Assembly (NCBI GenBank): GCA_017455085.1
Contig: JAFTBT010000127.1
Span: forward strand, 1 to 8,658
DNA: 8,658 nucleotides
Direction: 5' to 3'
Source: Synergistaceae bacterium
GTDB taxonomy: Bacteria; Synergistota; Synergistia; Synergistales; Aminobacteriaceae
Under the pieces are notes generated by a model. The model worked only from the letters and a program-made list of their open reading frames with translations, ran no database searches and was not told where the DNA came from. Below are positions 1 to 5,185 of the stretch, one piece after another (within the stretch, counting starts at the first letter, position 1; the number at the start of each line of letters is the position of its first letter). Both the position numbers and the translations under genes were made by a program.

Positions 1-597
1 GACCCCACAATCCCGACTAATCCATACGGCGAAAGCAAGCGCATCATGGAAAAAATGATGAACTGGGTCAGCAGGCTTCACGATATTCGCTACGTATCAC
101 TGCGCTACTTCAACGTTGCGGGAGCTTGGCATGACGGCTCAATCGGTGAAGATCATCATCCGGAATCGCACTTGATACCCCTGATTCTGCAAGTCCCGCT
201 CGGAAAACGCGACCACATCACCATTTACGGCGACGACTACCCGACTCAGGACGGCACATGCATACGCGACTACATACACACTGAAGATCTGGCGAGGGCG
301 CATATTCTTGCACTGGAGTATCTCAGGAACGGAGGGCAGAGCGACATCTTCAACTTAGGGAGCGGAGACGGCTATTCAGTGATGGAGATGATAACAGCCG
401 CACGAAAAGTTACCGGCCACCCCATTCCTGCACAGGTAGGCACAAGAAGACCCGGAGACCCCGCAAAACTTGTGGCAGACAGCTCGAAAGCTCAGGAGAT
501 TCTGAAGTGGAAGCCGGAAATCACCCGCATGGAGGATATTATTGCTACGGCGTGGAAGTGGCACAGCTCTCACCCCAACGGCTACAATGACCGGTAA
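1..597 (+). CDS. galE: UDP-glucose 4-epimerase, C-terminal part (5' end outside window)
   Basis: This is a cytosolic NAD-dependent epimerase of the extended SDR family. It interconverts UDP-glucose and UDP-galactose for the Leloir pathway and for surface polysaccharide precursors. The reading frame is open from base 1, so 198 residues are visible and the N-terminal Rossmann GxxGxxG part lies upstream. The visible part starts just before the catalytic YxxxK motif (NPYGESK, Tyr 9 and Lys 13 of the visible part). It continues with the family signatures RYFNVAGA, the DGTCIRDYIH...DLARAH block that closes over the sugar nucleotide, FNLGSGDGYSV, and RRPGDPAKLVAD near the C terminus. The C terminus is complete. 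The next gene starts 3 nt after the stop, so galE probably leads a plus-strand operon. Related nucleotide-sugar epimerases share part of this pattern, but the TCIRDYIH and RRPGDPA blocks favour GalE. Confidence 0.95.
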   Translation, partial: DPTIPTNPYGESKRIMEKMMNWVSRLHDIRYVSLRYFNVAGAWHDGSIGEDHHPESHLIPLILQVPLGKRDHITIYGDDYPTQDGTCIRDYIHTEDLARAHILALEYLRNGGQSDIFNLGSGDGYSVMEMITAARKVTGHPIPAQVGTRRPGDPAKLVADSSKAQEILKWKPEITRMEDIIATAWKWHSSHPNGYNDR

Positions 598-600
598 ATC

Positions 601-1863
601 ATGAGCGTGTGGAGCAGTGTACTCGACAGCTGCCCGGGACTGTTGTGCTGCGTGATAAACATCAAGGGCAGACTGATATATGCTACTCACGGCTACAAAG
701 CTATCGCCGCAAGACTGTTCGGCCACAAATGCGAGGAAGGCAGAAATTACCCGCCGTTAATCTCCGAGCTTGACAGGAGCATTCATGACGCATTAGCCGC
801 CGCATGTTTAGGCGAGACCAACGCAATCGAGATAGCAGAGAACGCAAACGTATGGGAACTTACGGCCTCACCACTGAGGCTCACGGAAGAAGGGCAGTTC
901 ACGATTTCGGGTGTAGTGATTCGGATCGTAGCTGCCTCCGCGAAAGTACAGCCCCCTGCTCCGGTCGTGATGAGCAACCCGAATATTCTGGAGTCCGTTG
1001 CGTTCAGGGCATGTGTTGCTGACGACGAGGGCGTAATCTTGGCCGCGAATAAGTACCTGTGTTCGAGTCTGGGGCAGAATCCTTCAGGGGGGAATATAGC
1101 CGACTTTCTAGGCTCTGATGATATGGATAGATTAATGCAGGTGATTCGTGAGCGCACAGGTAGTGCAGAGTGCCTAATGCAGGATATTTCGGAGCACGAT
1201 ACTTTCTACGACTTCACCCCAGAAGAAATATATCTTGATGCGGCACTGAATGACATTCCCCAGCCTGAGAAGACCCAAGCCAGACGTATGCGCATACATG
1301 CAAGCCCCATAGACTGGGACGGCGAAAAAAATACCCTCCTGACGTTTGAGGACATTACCGACACGCAAAAGATTCACGGCCAGTTACGGAGACTCCTGAC
1401 GTTTGACACGCGCACCGGGATACTGAATCGCAGGGGCCTCGAACACGTATTGCTTCGGGAAATCGGCTCGGCAGTCAAGAACGGCGGAGACCTGAGTCTG
1501 ATTGCGCTGAGCATCGACAGCCTGAATTACGTTGCAGAGACTTCGGGATATGTTGCCGGTGAAAGAATGGTGCGTGAATTTGTCGGGAACATGAAGAAAT
1601 TCCTGACTGGACGGGCTGACAGTGTAGCGGCTAGGTTCGGCAGGGATGAGTTCATGGCGATAGTACACTGTCCCGGGGCTGTGGCTGTGGTGATGGCGAA
1701 CGAGATACGTTCACGGGCTGGTGATGTGCCTGTGAGCGCGGGAGTAGCTGATTTCTACAGCAGGGGATATTCCGGCGTGAGCGAGTTCATCGGAGCGGCG
1801 TATGACACTATGAACCGAGCGAAGGCTGAGGGCGGAAACATAACCCTTCTGGACGGAAGATAG
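601..1863 (+). CDS. PAS-PAS-GGDEF protein with degenerate cyclase site
   Basis: A predicted soluble signalling protein of 420 residues with no membrane segment or signal peptide. Residues about 5-110 and 128-255 each look like a PAS sensor fold. A GGDEF domain follows at about 265-418, opened by a normal DxxTGxLNRRG motif (269-279). The catalytic features look lost. The signature loop reads GRDEF (347-351), with Arg for the second Gly. Aligned to PleD-type cyclases, the metal-binding Asp becomes Ser 304, the guanine-contacting Asn becomes Ala 312 and the guanine-contacting Asp becomes Glu 321. The RxxD inhibitory site would read R338-A-D-S341. Family knowledge says such domains are often non-catalytic and act as GTP sensors or protein-interaction modules; that role here is inference. 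No EAL domain is present. The start sits 3 nt after galE with no clear Shine-Dalgarno, suggesting translational coupling. rsmA follows after 6 nt. Confidence 0.85.
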   Translation: MSVWSSVLDSCPGLLCCVINIKGRLIYATHGYKAIAARLFGHKCEEGRNYPPLISELDRSIHDALAAACLGETNAIEIAENANVWELTASPLRLTEEGQFTISGVVIRIVAASAKVQPPAPVVMSNPNILESVAFRACVADDEGVILAANKYLCSSLGQNPSGGNIADFLGSDDMDRLMQVIRERTGSAECLMQDISEHDTFYDFTPEEIYLDAALNDIPQPEKTQARRMRIHASPIDWDGEKNTLLTFEDITDTQKIHGQLRRLLTFDTRTGILNRRGLEHVLLREIGSAVKNGGDLSLIALSIDSLNYVAETSGYVAGERMVREFVGNMKKFLTGRADSVAARFGRDEFMAIVHCPGAVAVVMANEIRSRAGDVPVSAGVADFYSRGYSGVSEFIGAAYDTMNRAKAEGGNITLLDGR

Positions 1864-1869
1864 CTGTTA

Positions 1870-2640
1870 GTGCAGAATCGCAGAATGATGAAGGCACTGA
1901 AGCGATACGGGCAGAATTTTCTTGTGGACAGGAACATACTCGGCCTGATGCTTGAGCGTTCTGGAGCATGTGAGTCTAACTGTGTGCTGGAGATCGGCCC
2001 GGGGCATGGAGTGTTGACGCGTGGGCTGCTTGAGCGTGGCGTGAGGTGCCTGCACTGTGTGGAGCTGGACGAGAGATTGCGGCCTGAACTTGAGGGACTT
2101 GCGCGTGAGGACAGCCGTATGATTCTGCACTGGGGAGATGCTGTGAAGTTTGCGTATGATTCTCTGAGTCCGTTTCCCGACAAAGTCATTGCGAATATCC
2201 CATACAAGATTACTACGCCGCTGATCTGGGAGTTGCTGAAGTATGCGGACAGTGGTTTGCGCTATCACATGTACATGCTGCAGAAGGAGGCCGCCGAAAG
2301 AATCACAGCTCCTCCGGACACGAAAGCCCGGTATCCTTTGGGTGTATGCATTGAGGCGATGGGGAGAGCGAGGATAGTCCGCAAGGTAGCCCCTGAATGT
2401 TTCCGGCCAGTGCCAGAAGTTGAGTCGGCGATAGTGGAGATAGAGATAGACCGGAATTTTGGGCTTGGCCGCAGCGAAAAGTGGAGTGAGTTGCTGCACA
2501 GGGGGTTTGCTCACCGAAGGAAGACCCTTGCGAACAATCTGAGGGGCTTTGCTGACGCAGGGAGGTATGGCGGGAAAAGGGCAGAGGATTTGTTGTGCGA
2601 AGAGTGGCTAGAAATATGTTCCGTTACAGAAGACTTGTAA
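1870..2640 (+). CDS. rsmA: 16S rRNA (adenine1518-N6/adenine1519-N6)-dimethyltransferase
   Basis: RsmA (KsgA) uses S-adenosylmethionine to dimethylate two adjacent adenosines in the helix 45 loop of 16S rRNA, a late step of 30S assembly. The 256 residues show the family pattern in order: RYGQNFLVD at 12-20, SAM-binding motif I EIGPGHG (41-47), the acidic VELD (64-67), GDA (89-91), catalytic motif IV NIPYKIT (109-115), the MLQKEAAER helix (136-144), FRPVPEVESA (178-187) and the C-terminal HRRKTLANNL (215-224). Length is at the short end for the family. The chosen start is GTG at 1870, with GGAAG at 1855-1859 at reasonable spacing; tandem ATG codons at 1885 and 1888 are alternatives but lack a ribosome binding site. 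It is the last gene of the plus-strand run. Loss of this enzyme classically gives kasugamycin resistance. Confidence 0.96.
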   Translation: MQNRRMMKALKRYGQNFLVDRNILGLMLERSGACESNCVLEIGPGHGVLTRGLLERGVRCLHCVELDERLRPELEGLAREDSRMILHWGDAVKFAYDSLSPFPDKVIANIPYKITTPLIWELLKYADSGLRYHMYMLQKEAAERITAPPDTKARYPLGVCIEAMGRARIVRKVAPECFRPVPEVESAIVEIEIDRNFGLGRSEKWSELLHRGFAHRRKTLANNLRGFADAGRYGGKRAEDLLCEEWLEICSVTEDL

Positions 2641-2652
2641 CATTTCTGTTTG
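2623..2652 (+). terminator. Weak terminator-like hairpin over the rsmA stop codon
   Basis: GTTACA (2623-2628) and TGTAAC (2636-2641) form a 6-bp stem with a 7-nt loop, followed by ATTTCTGTTT. The stop codon TAA lies inside the right arm. The stem is short and the T tract is interrupted, so termination would be inefficient. Confidence 0.35.
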
Positions 2653-2679
2653 CTTCATTCCTTGTTCAACGCGTTCGTT

Positions 2680-2709
2680 TTCGCATAAGCTACTAACGTT
2701 TGGTATAGT
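2680..2709 (+). promoter_or_regulatory. Possible plus-strand promoter in the convergent region
   Basis: A -10-like TATAGT (2704-2709) is preceded by TGG, as in an extended -10. TTCGCA (2680-2685) lies 18 nt upstream and matches the -35 consensus at four of six bases. Transcription would start near 2716 and run into the inverted repeat. There is no gene directly behind it. Confidence 0.3.
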
Positions 2710-2779
2710 GTTTACATGTCGCAGACACGCTCCAGAGGCTTGAAGTCCCCGCTAACGTACGGGTACATAATTTTCTACG

Positions 2780-2863
2780 CATTGAGTAAGGTTGAGTATT
2801 TCACAGACAGAACCATGTAACAGCATTTTTCTCTGTCCAACTGCCTATACTCAGTTCTCAATG
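2780..2863. repeat. 84-bp imperfect inverted repeat
   Basis: Three helices stack in one hairpin: CATTGAG (2780-2786) with CTCAATG (2857-2863); TGAGTAT (2793-2799) with ATACTCA (2847-2853); and GACAG (2806-2810) with CTGTC (2833-2837). Internal loops separate them and the apical loop is 22 nt. Nineteen pairs in register over 84 bases suggests an RNA fold, although a decayed mobile-element end would also give arms like these. Confidence 0.55.
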
Positions 2864-2882
2864 AGACACCAATTAAGGCGGA

Positions 2883-2892
2883 ATTATACCAG
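2883..2892 (-). promoter_or_regulatory. Orphan extended -10 promoter, minus strand
   Basis: On the minus strand this reads CTGG followed by a perfect TATAAT (2888-2883), a full TGn extended -10. The sequence CTGGTATAATTCCGC closely matches the elements ahead of nhaC and trpF. The -35 region (TTTATT) is poor. The predicted start is near 2876, about 13 nt before the inverted repeat. No protein gene lies downstream on this strand, so it may drive a small or antisense RNA. Confidence 0.45.
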
Positions 2893-2944
2893 TCGTTAGC
2901 TGAGAAATAAACTTGATGAACAAAAGTCTCTGTAACGTGTCTCC

Positions 2945-2984
2945 TTGCCTCCGTATTGTGATGTGCAGTACGGAGGAAGTTTTG
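2945..2984. terminator. Hairpin between converging operons, possible terminator
   Basis: CCTCCGTA (2948-2955) pairs with TACGGAGG (2969-2976). TTG/CAG extends it inwards to an 11-bp stem with a 7-nt loop. On the plus strand it is followed by AAGTTTTGTG, a short T tract. On the minus strand, where it lies 20 nt after the repeat-protein gene, no T tract follows. It may act for either or both converging transcripts. Confidence 0.4.
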
Positions 2985-2995
2985 TGTGTGAGTGC

Positions 2996-4138
2996 CTAGT
3001 TTGCTTTACTGTCTTCACTGGATTCATCAATATCATCAATAATTTCGTCATCTTCCAGTTCGTCAGGGAGTTCAAGTTCAGGAAGTTCTTCGTTTGCGGC
3101 GGCGATATGTTCGTCCAGAATTTCCTCCATAGTGTTGAAGGCTTCGGCAAGTTCCGGATCGGGATGGTCCATGCTTTCGGGGATGAGTTCGCCGAGATGG
3201 TCAGCCTGTTCTGGTTCTGCGGCTAGTTCTTCGGGCAAATCCTGCTGCTCCTGCACTTCCGGCTGTGTAGGCTCTTCCGTCAAAAGCCCCTGCGCTTCGG
3301 GCTGTGAGGTCTCTTCCGAGAAAAGCTCCTGAACTTCCGGCTGTGAGGTCTCTTCCGAGAAAAGTTCCTGCACTTCCGGCTGTGTAGGCTCTTCCGAGAA
3401 AAGCTCCTGCTCTTCGGGCTGTGTAGGCTCTTCCGAGAAAAGCTCCTGCTCTTCGGGCTGTGTAGGCTCTTCCGAGAAAAGCTCCTGAACTTCCGGCTGT
3501 GAGGTCTCTTCCGTCAAAAGCTCCTGCGCTTCTGGCTGTGAGGTCTCTTCCGCCAAAAGCTCCTGCGCTTCGGGCTGTGAGGTCTCTTCCGCCAAAAGCT
3601 CCTGAACTTCGGAATCATGAGGCAGTTCGTCAGTGGTTACGGGGTCTTCCTGAAAGTCTATCTCGTCCTTAATCCTGAAGTCATCTTCATTTACCGGAGG
3701 CAGATTTACGGTCTCATGCACCGGCATATCCTCAAACTCGTGTCCGCTCTGCACCACAGGCACAAACACTGCGACTACTTTAATGTTCTGGTTATTGCCT
3801 GAAGCGTTGTGAATGGCTTTAGCGACCTCGTTGTACAGCCACGAATGCCGCGAGTCTTTCTGGGGCAGCACTTCGACTATTTCGGGTGCGGTGTCCTGAG
3901 TCTGACTCTGAATCTGGGGTGTAGGCTCGTGTACAGGTTCTTGGCCTATGGATTTATTCAGGAATCTATTTGGGTCGAGTTCACCCGCTGAGATTTCCTG
4001 TGAAGGCTGCGGTTTCGGATTCAGGTCTGGTAATTTTGGCTGTTTTGGGGCTAAGCCTTCTTCGCGGCGAAATTCTTCATCCTGATCACGCATTGCCTTC
4101 CTGATGTTCTCGAGTGCTTTGCTGAAGTCGCGGCTCAT
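2996..4138 (-). CDS. Acidic repeat protein encoded with a ParA-type ATPase
   Basis: I do not recognise a named family. The 380-residue product has four visible parts. Residues 1-28 look like an amphipathic helix with a basic patch (IRKAMR, later RR). Residues 29-95 are Pro/Gln-rich. Residues 96-150 are a small hydrophobic core candidate containing NIKVVAVFVPVV. From 151 on it is strongly acidic, with nine tandem 13-residue repeats (179-295, type QELFSEEPTQPEE) and a Glu/Asp-rich tail. No signal peptide or membrane segment is seen. Its start codon overlaps the ATPase stop by 1 nt, behind a full-length Shine-Dalgarno. ParA-family ATPases are usually stimulated by a partner through a basic N-terminal peptide, and the N terminus here fits that. 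That role, and the idea that the acidic tail binds cargo or condenses, are inference. It does not resemble ParB: no helix-turn-helix or GERRxRA box is visible. Confidence 0.85.
   Translation of the reverse strand: MSRDFSKALENIRKAMRDQDEEFRREEGLAPKQPKLPDLNPKPQPSQEISAGELDPNRFLNKSIGQEPVHEPTPQIQSQTQDTAPEIVEVLPQKDSRHSWLYNEVAKAIHNASGNNQNIKVVAVFVPVVQSGHEFEDMPVHETVNLPPVNEDDFRIKDEIDFQEDPVTTDELPHDSEVQELLAEETSQPEAQELLAEETSQPEAQELLTEETSQPEVQELFSEEPTQPEEQELFSEEPTQPEEQELFSEEPTQPEVQELFSEETSQPEVQELFSEETSQPEAQGLLTEEPTQPEVQEQQDLPEELAAEPEQADHLGELIPESMDHPDPELAEAFNTMEEILDEHIAAANEELPELELPDELEDDEIIDDIDESSEDSKAN
3254..3604 (-). repeat. Nine 39-bp in-frame tandem repeats
   Basis: Residues 179-295 of the repeat protein are nine exact-length 13-residue units with no indels. 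Three variants occur: QELL(A/T)EETSQPE(A/V), QELFSEEPTQPE(E/V) and QELFSEETSQPE(V/A); the last unit reads QGLLTEEPTQPEV. Neighbouring central units are identical at the DNA level (for example two consecutive 39-bp units around 3389-3466), while outer units differ. This is the pattern expected of recent slippage or unequal exchange. Confidence 0.95.
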
Positions 4139-4830
4139 TATTCCGCATCACCTCCGCTCGTCCACACTTCATAAACATCTGTGATGCCGTTTGTCAGGCG
4201 GTGCATGGCGTTCTCTATCTTCAGGTACAGGCTTTCATACGGGAGTCTGAATCTTGCAGCAAGCCCCATCGACCAAATTTTGCCCGAAGTTATGTTGTAG
4301 GGTATGCTCTTATGCAGGGTTATGTCCTCAGCTATAGGGTGGCCGCTCTCAGCAATGACCTGATTCGTAACTCTAGACATCAATGAATCATCAAAGCCGA
4401 GTTTCAGCAACGGAAGCTGTGAACGAGATTTGCCGAACTTGTCCTCAGCGAGGGAGTCTATCAGTCCCAGCGGAGTCAGTGAGAAGTAGTCCGGTCTGAC
4501 GGGAATCACAGTAATATCTGCGAAGTCCATTGCGTGTTTTGAGGGATCATTATCATCTCGTGGATTTAGGGCGGGCGGGCAGTCGATCACTATCCATTCT
4601 TCGGGGGCACCTTCGTCGCTGTCGTCGAGGGATGTTTTCACCCTGAAGTTGTCTTTGAAGCCGCTGTCTTTCAGGAAGCCTAATGCGCTGGAGAAGTTAC
4701 GCGAGGGGTCGAGGTCGACTGCGAGGAGGCTTTTTCCGCGTACGAGGGCTATTTCCGCCAAAATTACCGATATGGTGGTTTTGCCGACACCGCCTTTACG
4801 GTTGAATACTGCAACTGCTATTTTTGACAT
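4138..4830 (-). CDS. ParA/MinD-type deviant Walker ATPase
   Basis: A 230-residue cytosolic P-loop ATPase of the ParA/MinD/Soj group, which form ATP-dependent dimers on DNA or membrane to position cargo. Residues 12-19 read KGGVGKTT, the deviant Walker A box with signature Lys 12 and catalytic Lys 18. The A' motif is VDLDPSRN (38-45, Ser where Gln is usual after DP). Walker B is IVIDCPPA (80-87, Asp 83). The C-terminal half keeps the pattern of hydrophobic strands and a basic helix (RFRLPYESLYLK, 193-204). No membrane-targeting amphipathic C-terminal helix as in MinD is obvious. The start has AGGTG (4843-4839) 8 nt upstream. It is co-transcribed with the overlapping repeat-protein gene. No ParB homologue or parS-like palindrome is present, so plasmid-type partition is not supported here. 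Orphan positioning ATPases of the McdA or PpfA type are better parallels, but that is inference. Confidence 0.9.
   Translation of the reverse strand: MSKIAVAVFNRKGGVGKTTISVILAEIALVRGKSLLAVDLDPSRNFSSALGFLKDSGFKDNFRVKTSLDDSDEGAPEEWIVIDCPPALNPRDDNDPSKHAMDFADITVIPVRPDYFSLTPLGLIDSLAEDKFGKSRSQLPLLKLGFDDSLMSRVTNQVIAESGHPIAEDITLHKSIPYNITSGKIWSMGLAARFRLPYESLYLKIENAMHRLTNGITDVYEVWTSGGDAE
4147..4155 (-). promoter_or_regulatory. Full-length Shine-Dalgarno of the repeat-protein gene
   Basis: Minus-strand GGAGGTGAT is a nine-base perfect match to the anti-Shine-Dalgarno tail of 16S rRNA. It lies inside the end of the ATPase gene and stops 8 nt before the ATG at 4138. It is the strongest such site in the window and predicts higher translation of the partner than of the ATPase. 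Confidence 0.8.
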
Positions 4831-4852
4831 GCTATTATCACCTGTATATTAT

Positions 4853-4927
4853 TTATCTTGTGGATTTTATTAATATGATAGTAGATATTAGCACAACTGC
4901 AACCCCGATAAAAATTGCTGGAGATGT
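4853..4927 (-). pseudogene. Relic of an EamA-type transporter C terminus
   Basis: A 24-codon minus-strand frame, preceded by a stop and ended by TAA at 4855-4853, reads ..AIFIGVAVVLISTIILIKS... This matches the last membrane segment of the neighbouring EamA transporter (NFAGVVVVLVSIALTVN) in register. DNA similarity includes AATTTT, GTTG and TGTG blocks. It has no start of its own. It is the most diverged of the downstream copies, and could be the remains of a second transporter gene rather than a copy of the present one. Confidence 0.45.
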
Positions 4928-5185
4928 TTACAGTTATCAAATACCTGTATTTATCCGTAAAAATCTTTCCTGCCTGATGAAGTATTTGGGCTTGAGTGGC
5001 GGAGCTACGATAATCCTCAGTGAGATATTGTTGTTGATATATTTCCGTGTGTTAGTTGACCGTCAGAGCTATAACACCCCTCACAGCAAGATTGTTGCTG
5101 ATATTTCAGTACTGTGTTTTGACCGTCAGAAGCACAACTATACCCGATGAGTATTGTTGTTGATATCTTTCCGTTTGATTAGAGA
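4866..5185 (-). repeat. Degenerate array of EamA-gene 3'-end copies; gene-free stretch before parA
   Basis: Minus-strand units begin at about 5155, 5093, 5029 and 4916, after the in-gene original at 5245. A typical unit starts AAT, then has a GGGGT(T/A) block, GCTCTGACGGTCAA, a spacer, GGAAATATCAACAAC and the next AAT. The 19-mer GTTGACCGTCAGAGCTATA (plus strand) is exact at 5195-5213, inside the gene, and at 5055-5073; its core TTGACCGTCAGA recurs at 5119-5130. Several units end in a stop codon after an (I/A)LTVN-like peptide. The rest of 4831-5185 is AT-rich leader of the ATPase operon, where a promoter is likely but no convincing -35/-10 pair stands out. No terminator for the trpF operon was found here. 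Confidence 0.8.

Larger units (their letters stand above)
2641..2995. other. Convergent gene-free region between rsmA and the ParA operon
   Basis: No protein gene is credible in these 355 bases. The region holds an imperfect inverted repeat (2780-2863), promoter-like sites facing each other (plus 2680-2709, minus 2883-2892), a hairpin at 2945-2984, and degenerate copies of the rsmA stop-codon region at about 2801-2837 (direct) and 2920-2937 (inverted). A 34-codon frame opens at ATG 2716 and ends at 2820, but it has no ribosome binding site and no recognisable product. No tRNA, rRNA, SRP RNA or tmRNA signature was seen. Confidence 0.6.

Noticed and set aside
1867..2514. 215-codon minus-strand frame opposite rsmA
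   Set aside because: It is antisense to an unmistakable RsmA, has no recognisable domain, and is Arg/His/Pro-rich as expected of a shadow frame.
2641..2995. 6S RNA, SRP RNA, tmRNA or tRNA in the convergent region
   Set aside because: The inverted repeat lacks the long closing stem and central bubble of 6S RNA, and no signature of the other classes is present.
3254..3604. CRISPR array suggested by 39-bp periodicity
   Set aside because: There are no spacers: the units abut, stay in frame and encode a 13-residue protein repeat.
2996..4830. Plasmid-type ParABS partition locus
   Set aside because: The second gene lacks ParB motifs and no parS-like palindrome was seen; the flanking genes look chromosomal.
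4866..5155. REP/BIME-type dispersed repeat after the EamA gene
   Set aside because: The units are direct, not palindromic, and their sequence is that of the adjacent coding end.
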